From Limnoperna fortunei (taxonomy: Eukaryota > Mollusca > Bivalvia > Mytilida > Modiolidae), in contig OX104124.1 of assembly GCA_944474755.1 (NCBI GenBank), positions 21,674,452-21,738,451 on the forward strand: DNA of 64,000 bases, read 5' to 3'. Shown here piece by piece: positions 12,363 to 23,524 of this stretch (positions within the stretch are counted from its first letter, which is position 1; every line of letters starts with the position of its first letter). Under the pieces are notes generated by a model. It made no database searches, was not told the origin of the DNA, and worked only from the letters and a program-made list of their open reading frames with translations. Both the position numbers and the translations under genes were made by a program.

Positions 12363-12624
12363 ATATGTTCTTACTTATATTCTACATAATCAACAACATC
12401 ATTCAGAAACGTAACTAAGACAAAATACAAACGCATTTATTGCACATGTATTTTCTTGTGTGAGCTGTAGAAATAATGTATAGTATTGAGCCACATACAA
12501 GCGGCTGCATTGTGTATACGTCATTCAGTTGTAAATACTACAAACTTACTATACAGAACTATAACAAAGCGTTGATTATTTAATTATTGTCAAAAAATGG
12601 TATTTTATATTTTCACATTTTCGT

Positions 12625-12785
12625 GGGATTCGGTGGGCTAGTAGGTAGTAAGTCGTATCTGTTCACACTGAGGCATCGGATTCTAGTTTCACTGAGCGCA
12701 GATTGTGCTCGAATCAAAGTTTAATTGACAAGTAAAAAATAGCTAAACGTGGCGTGAAACCTCAAGCAAACAAACAAAATCTCTA
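12625..12785 (+). repeat. tRNA-derived SINE-like sequence
   Basis: A possible A box ('gggctagtaggtagtaagt'), a possible B box ('gtgctcgaatca') and a 3' end 'gtggcgtgaaacctcaagca' followed by (aaac)n. Layout and tail match mollusc SINEs as I remember them. It is degenerate. Confidence 0.45.
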
Positions 12786-13119
12786 TTATGTACTTAAAAA
12801 TAAACGCATAAAAATATTAACTTTACATTACAGTAACAGTGCTGTAAACCGCACTTTAATGAAGTAAACTGCCTATGCAGAATGTCCAAAGCTGTCCTAA
12901 AGTGACAAAGAACAGATAAGCATTATAAGACTGAATGATTGAGCCTAACCAAATATACAACAGGCCTTGCAATTGGTCAAATGATATGTGCATTGTATAT
13001 TTTGTGAAAAATTTTAATAAATCTACGTTCTAGTTATTCACACAGGAAGTAAAAGATAATGCCCGGATAGTGCATTAAAAATCGTTCATGTGCATATTTA
13101 TCGATTAAACTATTACATT
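12786..13119. other. Noncoding stretch
   Basis: Nothing recognised. The duplicated block begins to its right. Confidence 0.4.
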
Positions 13120-14060
13120 ATCTAAATATGTTTATTTAAATGACTGCATTGAACAGAAAATAAATTGCGTGGCGAATAATATCTTTGGAATGATGTGTCT
13201 ACAAATATAGTTTAGATTCGTTTCAATTAATTTTAAAATAAATCAAGACTTTCATTCGTATTGGGTTTTCCTCAGGGAAGTGTTAGCAGTAAATAAAATT
13301 GTCTATTCATTTTAATTTATGGACGATGACATAATCAAAGTTTTAATGCTTATAGTAATACTCGACCAAAGATTTAACGAAATGCATTTTATTAGACTAT
13401 GCATTTTTGGCTATAATAAGATATAATGTGTTTAAGTTATTCTTTTTAATAAAATTCACTTGATTTCTCATTATGAAGCTTTCATAGTGTAATAATTCCA
13501 TTATTTGTCTATTGGTACATTCAATTTGTGATTTGATAATGAGGTCAACAAGTGGCCACCTTATTGAAATAGAATGTATCGTTTTTCGTATTTTGACTTT
13601 CAAAACATGGTAAGAAAACCAACATTTGTGAGTGAACATCAGATTAGTTAACCTTTTTTAATTTCAATTCGATATATTAAACATCACGATAGTCATATGT
13701 TATTCGGTCTCATAAGCAATTAAAGAAAACGTCTTTTGATTAGCCCTAAAAATTTCAAAGTTTTAGTAGTCTAAGAATAGACATAGAAATACATAACACA
13801 ATGAAGATGTTTTCATGTAAACTACCAAAACATTGTTTGAAAATGTTCACAAATGTATGCATTTTCATCGTATTCTCGATTGTGACATATTTCTTCATAA
13901 TTGCAAAAAAAACAGAAGATGACTGAAAAAGGAAAATTGCGTTTAAACTACAGGTGCAGACATTTTATAGTGGACTGTTGAAAAACCTTTTCCCCGATTT
14001 AAACAAAACGGCAAATATTTCATATTTTCACATTTAAAATAAAAAACAAAAACAATTATG
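13120..14060. repeat. Diverged duplicate of the 5' flank of the LRP-like gene
   Basis: Shares a string of aligned segments with 44585-45530 in the same order and orientation: 'gaataatatctttggaatgatg', 'gggttttcc..agggaagt', 'tgcatttttggct', 'tttcgtattttg', and 'attgcgttta..ctacaggtgcagac'. Identity is moderate. No matching exon 1 is visible beside this copy. Confidence 0.7.
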
Positions 14061-14169
14061 TCACCTCTAAGGCAAAAAAACTACGATTTGATTACCATTA
14101 GGATACAGTTACAAAGTTTAAGTTTTTCAAAGGTTTCATGTAATATAGGTATAAGCGTGCAAACACATT

Positions 14170-14400
14170 TTTGTTTCCAGTCTAGTTTGTATTAATGGCG
14201 AGGCAGGAGTAACAGGTTAAAACCACCTTCCGTTAGCAGATAACTAGAAATCCGTGACAAATAAGAATGTAGTCAAGCACAACCTGCTCATAGTCGGGGT
14301 CTAACTCGGAACCTCAGAACTGACACGCCACTATTCAATAGTAGTTGACTAACAACCTAAACTACTTTGACACTTGTTGATTGTGTCCGGACCTTACAAA
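14170..14400 (-). repeat. tRNA-derived SINE-like sequence (minus)
   Basis: Read on the minus strand, a B-box-like 'aggttccgagttagac' is followed by 'gagcaggttgtgcttgacta' and 'ctgctaacggaaggtggtt', resembling the body of the SINE family seen at 28.4 and 50.5 kb. Ends are not clear. Confidence 0.45.
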
Positions 14401-15290
14401 CAAATGCGTAGCCGCGAATCTGCAAAAAGAATTTATATCACAACCTTTAGGATTATTTTAATAAAGCGCCATAGACTGAAACTGGTTATATTTGTCGAAA
14501 ATAATTGTTCAGCTATTCTTCCATAACCTTGGTAACATCTTGATGCATCAATAGGTATTAGATTTACACAGTTTTGGCTATTGCAAACTTCTTTTATGTA
14601 TAAATAATAAAACGTTAATAGCCATAATTAAACATTTCCTACAATTTGTAAGCGCTTATTTTGGCGTTAAGATACACTTTTCCAATTTAAGTGATACAAA
14701 CCGGTCTTCATCTCAGAAACTATGATTAATAACAACTACAAATTTCATATCTTGTTCTGGTAAATAAGAAAACATTCAAACAAATACCATGTTACACAAA
14801 GACAAAACTGTCAAGTCCATAGTTTTATTAAATTTATTACATCTTGATTTCGCAATCGTTACTGTATTTTTGTACTTGCAATTATCTAGTTATATACAAG
14901 ATTAAAATAAAACTAGGAGGTTAAAATATACTTTATGTTGCATGCGTTATCAAAGATATAAAAACATCCATTAATGTTTGACCGAGTACCAATGGGCTAT
15001 ATTAGGATTAAATTTAAGATAGTAATTTCCTCTGCTTAATTCCTTTTTCTTTATCTGCTTGTGCGTGGTGCAAATAATGAACATACACATCTTGATCTAA
15101 ACAAAAACTGTAGGCATCCTTTTCAATTAAGGAGGAGAGCATACCCTGCATAAAGTCAAAGTCGAACTCGCAATCTATTGCATACTACATGAATCATTCT
15201 GCCATTAATGAAGCGCCTTCTGTAAAAGGTGTTTTTAGTTCCCTTCCGGCATCGTATAAAAGAAATATATGCGTGCACTTCAAAGAATTC
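14401..15290. other. Noncoding stretch
   Basis: AT-rich; nothing recognised. Confidence 0.35.
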
Positions 15291-15292
15291 CA

Positions 15293-15343
15293 TGTCACTT
15301 CAAATCGTCTGCACTTCAAAGAATTCCATGACTAACATTAAGT
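15293..15343. repeat. 51-bp direct repeat, left copy
   Basis: Identical to 16044-16094. Within it and just before it, 'cacttcaaagaattccatg' occurs twice. Confidence 0.9.
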
Positions 15344-15481
15344 CATTATATTTGATATGAGTGTCAACCATCTAAAGTTACATACAAAGTTTTAATTTCG
15401 TTCCAGATGCATGATTTTCAACGTAATAATGGCCCTAGGACTTTTGTCCGCATCAAAGCAGACGACATTTTTATAATGGCT

Positions 15482-15787
15482 TCAATTAAATTGTATTAAA
15501 TCATAGTGCACCTGAGATACTATTACGATTCGATCATACTTGTTTTCAATACCAGCAATATTTTCAATCTTTCTTCGGGGATATATTTCGGAAAGGTATG
15601 GCACCATATGTGTCCTGATATCGTTAACTTTTTTCAGTGTTGTTATCTGCACTTCCTCCTTTCTTCTGGAATGTTGGTACCTCATGTGGTTTTTCGCTCT
15701 TTCCTGTCTATTGAATCGCTGGTTGAAAAGTTTACAAGAAAAAAAACAGCTATTGTCTCCGTATGAATGGCTACCCATATGTTTCAT
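15482..15787 (-). CDS. Unrecognised ORF with a C2H2-like motif
   Basis: A 101-codon open frame ending in TGA. It contains 'CFFSC' and 'HMRYQH', spaced roughly like a C2H2 zinc finger but with a long loop (15 residues where 12 is usual). A basic region and 'PYLSEIYPRRKIENI' follow. Composition looks coding. It lies between two perfect 51-bp direct repeats, so it may belong to a small mobile or duplicated segment. No family could be named, and it may equally be a relic exon. Confidence 0.3.
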   Translation of the reverse strand: MKHMGSHSYGDNSCFFSCKLFNQRFNRQERAKNHMRYQHSRRKEEVQITTLKKVNDIRTHMVPYLSEIYPRRKIENIAGIENKYDRIVIVSQVHYDLIQFN

Positions 15788-16043
15788 ATATAATGAATAA
15801 ATGTGTTATCGCATCTTTAACATTGCATTAATTGTTCCGTTTAAAACTCCACACCGTCCTGAGAGGTATCTCTGCATTCTTACATCTCTTCCACTCTTTA
15901 ACATAATCAAAAACAAACTCATTAACAGAAGCCATCTAAAAAACAAACATAAGTTTTATATTTACCTTTTTCAACAATGCTACACATGGAACCAAAACTT
16001 GGATTATAAAATACTATAAACAATTACATGATAAACACACAAA

Positions 16044-16094
16044 TGTCACTTCAAATCGTCTGCACTTCAAAGAATTCCATGACTAACATTAAGT
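16044..16094. repeat. 51-bp direct repeat, right copy
   Basis: Identical to 15293-15343, 751 bp apart. Confidence 0.9.
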
Positions 16095-16229
16095 TTTGAT
16101 TTAACATTAACGTGATTTAAAACATGCAAGTCTTATCTGACTTCAAGCAAGTTATTTGACTGCACGTCAGAATTTTACGCGAATTAACGCAAGTTTGAGT
16201 TGTTTCTAAGGTCTTTCTACTGGACTCGA

Positions 16230-18720
16230 GAGTAACCCGTTATCATCGGACATTATCGAACCAATAGTTAAACTGCTTTCATTCTCTTTCATCATAAATT
16301 TGGTTCAGCCAGTTCACAAATTCAGTTGCAAATTCTAACGTGTAATCATTGCAGCCTTTGGTCACTCTATATACTGAAGTGGGCATACCTCTTCTAGCTT
16401 ACTACGGAACATGATTATTCCAATCGTGTGAGTTTTCGAGAGCAAACAGTGACAGAAGTTGATTCAATGTACGATTGAATCGCTCTACTAGGACGTCCTA
16501 TTGAGGTCGATAGGGCGTTGTCCTAGTTTTCTCTACACCTAGTTTTTCGCAATCTTCTCGAAAAAGATCGGACTGAAATTCGTCACTGTTCGCTATTAAT
16601 TTGTGTTTGACAACCGAATTGGCTAAAACACTCAGTGACTAATTTGTCGGCCACAGTAAATCCTTATGATTTGGAACAGCAAAATCCTCTTTCCATTTGG
16701 TAAAGTAGCACTGTGACAATTATATAATCATTTCCGTCACGGGTCATTGGTGATGGACTTAAAATGTCGACCGCTACACACTGCATTGGAGCAGTACCAA
16801 CGAACTGTTTTAAATTTCAATGAGACTTTCCAAGGCCAGGTCAGCGCTAAATGCGGGAACACAAATATCACAAATTTTACTCCAAATTTTGACGGCTTCT
16901 GTCATTCCCGGCCAATAAAATATACCCTTAACATTTTCTGATGTTTTGTCCCTCCCGAATTGGCCTGTATTTCTACTATCATGTAATTTGTCAAAATGCA
17001 ATCTTGAATTTATTGGGGTTACAAGCTGTAGTACGAATATTTTCTTATTGATTCGTTGGTAAAGTAAACTGTTGTAAATTTCTAGCAAATTCCACTGGAT
17101 AAAAAAATATCCATAAAGTTCATGACTCGTTATTCTGATATCTGACCTCACTTCTGTCGGGTTTGTTTTAGTAGGCAAGTTACAGTTGGCGCTTCGGTAC
17201 TACTTAGCGATCGCTTATCTGAAATTCTGTTATTTCCGCGTTTGACCATACTGGAAGCCAGTTTGTTTCAAGATCACACAAATTCTCAGTCGAAGAAGCT
17301 GCATTAAAACCAGTACGCACCGGACAAATAGATAGTGGTTCATTTTCAAGTAGAACTTTTTATTGCAAACACAGTCCACAGTTTTCGTTCGAACATTTTA
17401 ATCTCGGATGTCTTGGATGCGCATCAGCATTTTGATGGCAAAATCCCGCACGATGTTGGATTTCAAAATCATGTGTGTCTAGCATGGTAAGCCAGCTAGC
17501 TAACATACCCTGTTGGTGTTTAAATTTTTAAAGCCAAGGTGAAGGGGCATGGTCAGTTCGAAACACAAATTTAGACCCATAAATGATGTTGAGACTGTTT
17601 AACAAAAATTACGAGAGCCAACAATTTTCGTTTCGTTGTACAGTAATTTTGCTGTGACCTATTTAAAATTTACAAGACTACTATAATATGCAATCACATA
17701 CTCTTCCTCATTTGAACTTGGGGAAAAACTGCTCCGAAACCAAAGCTACTGGCATCCGTATCTAAAATAAATTTACTGCTAAACGTTGGGAGACTTAAAA
17801 TTGTTAATGACATAAAAGCGTTTTTTAACTGTTCAAACGAGTTTTGGCGTGCCGAATCCCAGGCAACTTTTTCTGGTAAATCTAGTTAACGGGGAGGCTA
17901 ATTCGGAAAAGTTACGCAAGAACGTTCTGTAATATCCGGAAAAACTTAGACATCTCTTAATTTCTGTCAGGGTCGGGGGTTCTCTCCGGGTACTCCGGCT
18001 ACCTCCCCCAATAAAAACTGGACGCCATGAAATAACTGAAAAATTGTTGAAAGTGGCGTTAAAACACCATTCAAACAAACTAACAAATAATTTCTGTCAG
18101 ATATTTAGGTTCAGGCATCTCTTTAACAATTACTATTTGATCCAGGTCAGAAGGGGCCCCTTTCTCTGAAATCACATGTCCTAGATATTTAACTTTGGTT
18201 TGAAAAAGGGTGCATTTCTTTGCTTTGAGTTTCAAATTCGCAATTTTAATCCTTTCAAAGACCTCTCTTAATCTGTAATGCTTATTAAAAATTTCTGTTG
18301 GAAATAATTATATCATCTAAGTAGCACATGCATTTTTAAAAGTTTAAGTTGCCCAATACACTTTTAATCAACCTCTCGCACGACGCAACGAAACCCATAG
18401 GCATGACTCAATATCAAATAAGTCTCGATGAGTAGAGAATGCCGTTTTATGTTAATATTAGGGTCCAATACACCGTTTGCAGTCCTACGAAATGAAACCA
18501 ACACGACCCCGCAAAAACCTTGAATGAGTCCTTCAAGTTTGGGTGCAGATATGCGTATTTCTTAGTTATGGCTTTTAGTTAAAGAAAGTCAACACAAAAC
18601 CTCGGTGTTCCATCTTTTTCCGTCACCAAACAAATTGGTGTAGACCAGAGACTTGAATTTGGTTCTATTATTTTATCATTCAACATTTTATCTTTTTCCT
18701 TATTAATCATCTCTTTTTTA
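16230..18720 (-). mobile_element. Decayed Ty3/gypsy LTR-retrotransposon pol
   Basis: Read on the minus strand from 18720 downwards the order is RT, RNase H, integrase. RT shows 'STPICLVTEKDGTPRFCVDF', then 'CYLDDIIISN' near 18315 and 'TLFQTKVKYLGHVISEKG' near 18200, then 'TEIKRCLSFSGYYRTF'. The RNase H end shows 'HDFEIQHRAG' and 'NADAHPRHPR' near 17420. The integrase zinc-binding region shows 'GIFYWPGM' and 'CDIC' near 16900. The core shows 'TVADKLV', 'DEFQSDLF', 'TRTTPYRPQ' and 'LVERFNRTL' near 16480. Many stops and frame changes make it a fossil. No gag, protease or LTRs could be delimited. Confidence 0.85.
17971..18087 (+). mobile_element. SINE insertion inside the gypsy relic
   Basis: The body reads 'ggttctctccgggtactccg', 'ctcccccaataaaaactgg', then 'ttgttgaaagtggcgttaaa' and (caaa)n. 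It is flanked by the perfect 13-bp duplication 'taatttctgtcag' at 17958-17970 and 18088-18100. It splits the RT 'TEIKR' codons, proving insertion after the gypsy element. The tRNA-like head is missing, so the copy is 5' truncated. Confidence 0.88.
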
Positions 18721-19448
18721 AATGTTGTTAGTAAAGCAACGTTTAATTAGTTGTAAAATAATTGCATAAAATGAATAGGTTATGTCAATATCAATTAATC
18801 CACTTTTAGAGTGAAAAGACTTCATTTTACATGGGTTTTTCTGTTCATTACATTTTGTTTTTGACATGCTGATTTTGTTTTGCAACAGGTCGTACAGAGA
18901 TTTTAAATTACAGACCAATCAAATATTAAGTTTTTTACAGCTTTTCCATGCAAACGATATACTTTTCCTAGCTCCATCCATGAAAACCGAAAACCTTGTG
19001 TGCATTTAAACTTTTAAACCGTTAAAGATATTACAAAAACCCGAGAGACCAATCCTTTTATACAACAATAACGTAGAATACGGTTGGAATTATTTTTTTT
19101 TAAATAAATAAATTGTAAAATGTGTCATTATCTTTATATTTAGCATCTATAATTATTATTTCTTTTTCCATTTTAAATTTTCTTTCATAATAATCAATCA
19201 GTAGCGAATGTACATGTTCGAGGCATATCTTATAGTCAAAATTTGGTGCTGACAGGCATATCATTAATTTTTTCGGTTATATATTAACTGTCTTTATTTG
19301 CTGCACAAAATGTCGAAAATAGTTCAAAGTCTGAGGTTTTCTATTCACAACTTGAATATGGCCTTGGTCGGCTAATGTATAACGTTCTGACATTTATATG
19401 ATAAAAGCTGACCAACATCTTAATTATTTTAGTTTTTTATATTGTAGG
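18721..19448. other. Noncoding stretch beyond the gypsy RT
   Basis: Could include unrecognisable protease/gag remains of the gypsy element. Nothing was identified. Confidence 0.35.
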
Positions 19449-19530
19449 GTTTAAGCACCACTGATGATTCTTATTTAGACGAAACGCGCGTCTGGTACTT
19501 GTATAACCTTTGTATCATCGATGACATTTT
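19449..19530 (+). repeat. Dispersed bivalve-type repeat fragment
   Basis: 'accactgatgattcttattt' and 'agacgaaacgcgcgtctgg' followed by 'tataacctttgtatc'. The core matches a repeat I know from bivalve DNA. A second, more diverged copy lies at 51,735-51,850. Confidence 0.5.
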
Positions 19531-21310
19531 ATTAGTACTATACAGTCACATATGTCGTTCGCTGGCCATACATTTTACACACATGTCTTACCTGGGTTAC
19601 TTATTTCTTAAAACTCGTTTATTGTCGAAAATTGTATGCTCAATCTTATATAACATTCACTTATTTTACATGACAAACCATCGGAATATACTTTTCGTAC
19701 ATCCCATAAACATGCCATTGATTATTTTATATAAAAAAAATTATAATTTGGTAAGTGTAAAGAAAATTCAATGACATATAATTTTCAGTGTCAATATACT
19801 GAATACCTTTAATAATTTATCATTGATGACATTTGGAGCATGGCTGATAGTAATTTGTAATATATCATAAGATATATAGATCTTCTCTATCTCCAATAAT
19901 GGAATTTACATTACATAAAAAACACAAAACTAGCAGTAAAAAGATTTTAAGAGAATGTTTTACGACAACAGTTGCATATGTTTCTTTAATGGATACAAGA
20001 AACGCGTACATTGAAATCATTTTTTTCTTTACTTATTATGTAATGCTTGTAAAAGCATTATAAACTATATCATTTTTATTTCAATAATCCTTCGTATACG
20101 TGTCGTTCCTACAGAATGTCTTCTATGAAAATTTCTTCAATAAGGGCAGTAACCAGTGAACAACAAAACCCCAAGTTTGCAGTTTTAACGTTAATCGCAT
20201 AGATCGATCAATGAAATTGTGGTATTCCCCACAAGATCTGGAATGACCTAAACTCCATATGCTGGAACAAAATGTTGCCGCACAATAAGGGACAGTTTCT
20301 GTCTATAATTTACTAATTTAATAACTTCCATCAATTTCCACAACACTTGTTGAAACTGCTCCTCGTTGCAACGTTTTTTAAATGTATGACCGTCTGAAAT
20401 AGCAGACTCAAATTTTACAAGCGCCAATTGAATAACGAAACGCTTGTTTGTTTGGTAGAAATTTTTTGGTCTATGAAGCATGAAAAATATTAAAATTCCA
20501 ATAAAAAAATAATTTGATTCCAACAAGAATATTCATTTATTAATACCCCTTTCGACATTTTTTTATAATCTTCAAATATATTTCACTATTATGGTAACAT
20601 TAGTGAAAGTTTATTTTGTTATGAATTCCTATATTCATAATATTCATATAAAAAAAATTACTAGAATTTTATCCAAACCATCGTATCAAATTATTAAAGG
20701 TTGCAATACAAAGCTATAACTAGAACTAGTCACAATCTAACTGGATATCAGTCATTACCAACAATCATAAAAAATATACGTAAAAGTAAATAATAACATA
20801 TTCCATTACCTCATAATTGAACTATTTTTAACATTTGGCAATGGATTAAATACCAAGTTTTGCGGAAACAAATTTGGTAAAGGCAAAATATTAAAAGTAA
20901 AAGTTTGAAGAAGGTACGGTAATTCTGACCATTAAATTCCAATATTTAGTACTTTTTTACTCGTTATTTCCTAAAAGAAACCTATTTGTATAACTGCAAT
21001 GTATAATTATTGCTTGGCATTATGTCAAAGCCGGAAAACTGCATTGGACATCAATTATTTTAGTTTTCTATTATCAGTGCAATTTACTAAAAAATGTTAA
21101 ATGTCGGTGCTTAACCCCGGGCAAAAAAGCTCTGACACCACTATTTATGAGTTTTAATTATAATAACTTATAAAAAGGCAAGTTTAAGAAATTCATAGAT
21201 ATATTGCTTTAGTGTATTTGTACTATACCCTCGGCACAAGAAAAAAATTAATGAAAGTAGTTATTCTGTCAAAAATACATTTTTGTAGTTTGTGACTAAT
21301 TATTTCACAA
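19531..21310. other. Noncoding stretch
   Basis: AT-rich; open frames up to 92 codons lack any recognisable motif. Confidence 0.35.
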
Positions 21311-21311
21311 T

Positions 21312-21755
21312 AAACTTGAAACAAAGACCATTTTACTTTTTTCCTAACAAGAAGTATAGCAATATCTTGATGCTATAACACAATTGTAGAAAAGTTCATT
21401 TTATTCTTTTTCTAACAAGGATGTATAGCAATTTCTTGACATTATAACAACATTTCAGAAAATTTTATTTTATTTCTTTCCTAACAGAGATGTATAGCTT
21501 TTTCTTGATATTGTAACAAAATTTCAGAAAAGCTCATTTTATTATTTTGCTTACAAAGGTGTATCGCAAATTCTTGATGTAATACACGTAAGAAAATTTC
21601 AAAAAATTTCATTTAATTCCATCCTTAACAAATATGTATAGCAATTTCTTGATGCTATAACAAAATTTCAGAGAAGTTCATTTTAGTATCTTTTCTTAAC
21701 AAAGATGTATTGAAATTTCTTGATATAATGAAAAATTTTAAGAAAAGGTCATTGG
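21312..21755. repeat. Diverged tandem repeat, about 75 bp period
   Basis: About six units built on 'cctaacaagaatgtatagca', 'atttcttgatgctataacaa' and 'atttcagaaaagttcatttt'. Units differ by substitutions and indels, so the array is old. Confidence 0.75.
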
Positions 21756-23015
21756 ACAGAAAAATGTAAATACATTGTTATAGTGTTTTATAATTTCGCG
21801 TCTGTATAATGCGTTAGACAATTTGAATTTTTAGTGTTCTTATCCATTTAAATGAGCAAAGACTTTTAATAACCCCAGCTTTTCTAGCTCCTACTCGAAA
21901 TCTATTATGATGTCCCATAGGCGCAATCGTGGTAGTTTTAAACCTTTTGTTTTTAACAATTCATGCAGCATTCGCTCAACCCACGTTGACAAATCTTACA
22001 AATTCATCCGTGAAAAAAATAAACTATTTCTAAAAACAAACTGAGCCTTCCGACGATATTTGGTTCGTTCAGATACTCGTAAAAGCTTCCATATGTTGGA
22101 TAACTGAAACCCGCCATCTAATAATCTGTCTGAGGTTTATTGGTCTATGTAAAATTGTGGGACCAAACAGTTTCCTATTATTATTAAATTTTTTTAAATT
22201 ACCATATTTAAATACATTCTGAATGCTTTTTCATAAATGTTGATACATGTTCATATAGAGAGAAGTAAGTGCAATTAAAGAAAACAGGTCCTGAATATAT
22301 CTGAAATATTGCTTGCTGAAAGGTAAACGTCGTTTAATCAATTTATTAATAGAAATATATGTGCATATCACGAAAACTATGTGCATTTATGTAAAAATAT
22401 GTACATACAAGTCAGTAAAGGTGTTCCACATAATGTATTTTATGTGTTCTGAGTCAGCAAATGGTCAGGTGATTCAAGATTTGTACTGTAATTGATAAAC
22501 ATGACGAATATAGGTATTAATGTATTAAGCAATCAGCTAAAATATGTACATAATGTGATATCAGCATCAGATAATCCTTTGATCTGCAATATCCGTCGTG
22601 GCGAAATAAGAGAGGAAATAGATTTGTCATTTATTGGATCTACAATTTATTGCATGCAGATTAGATTAATGCTACATCGAAATAACTAGCAAAATTAGGT
22701 GCAAGTGTTTTCTCTAGAAGTATAAGTTTTGAAAACCTTATATATATAAACGAGATGAGTTGTCATGTATTAATATTATGTTTCACAGAAAACACTCTAA
22801 ATATTATACCACTATTTGTAAGTACATTTGTAGAACAAAGTGAAAACAGAAATATAGAATCTAATATTTGAGAAAACGCAAAACAATGAAATCGTACGCA
22901 CCCGTTACAGTAATAGTAATACAAATTTAAATAATAAAGGATGTCACTGTTTGTCATTCTCTCTTCGTGACAAGTTGATTATAAGGTTTATAAAGTTAAT
23001 AGTTCAATGACACAG
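21756..23015. other. 3' flank of the LRP-like gene
   Basis: Probably includes the gene's 3' UTR on the minus strand. An AATAAA on that strand near 22632 is a candidate poly(A) signal. 'tcctgaatatatctgaaata' with 'ttgcttgctgaa' at 22288-22330 matches the 3' end of the element at 29444-29735. Confidence 0.35.
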
Positions 23016-23524
23016 TCAAACAGGACTCAAGTAAGTATCCCTGTCACTGTTAACCGGACCTGGGCAGCTGTTTGGCAGATTTGGATTTTGACTCGAATTA
23101 AAACTACTGTTTGCCAGTAGACTGGAATCTGTTATTGATCCCCTGTTTACTTCTGGTGTCAAATATGAATCGGTTCCGATATTTTCCATTTCGTGTGTAC
23201 CCTCTGATCTCTGTGGATGCTTATAAGACAACTTCAAGGTGACATTCAATGAATTGTTTAAAGCTGACATCGGCAAATATGTAGTAGTATTGATGTCATC
23301 CGTGATGTTGTCATTTATAATGTTGATTGAGAAACGTGGGTTCTCTATTCCTTGCAAATGTTGTTCAAGTGTTTTAGTTTTTCGTAGTCGGCGACAGACA
23401 AATATTATCATCACAATTACAACAATCACAATCAAAACAATCACAATCACAATCACAACCACAATAACAATCAAAACACTTTCTCCTGCTATAGATGACT
23501 CCTTTATTGGAATTGGAATTGCAT
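23016..23524 (-). CDS. LRP-like gene exon 7: membrane helix and cytoplasmic tail
   Basis: Acceptor 'atatattacag'. A short juxtamembrane stretch is followed by a 28-residue Val/Ile-rich helix and the stop-transfer 'RRLRK'. The tail has 'YLPM' (residue 424; YxxM, the p85 SH2-binding pattern), 'SYKHP' (442), 'YLTPE' (462) and C-terminal 'TYLSPV' (506-510), whose last three residues fit a class I PDZ ligand. Stop TGA at 23018-23016. The motif functions are inferred from pattern only. Confidence 0.87.
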
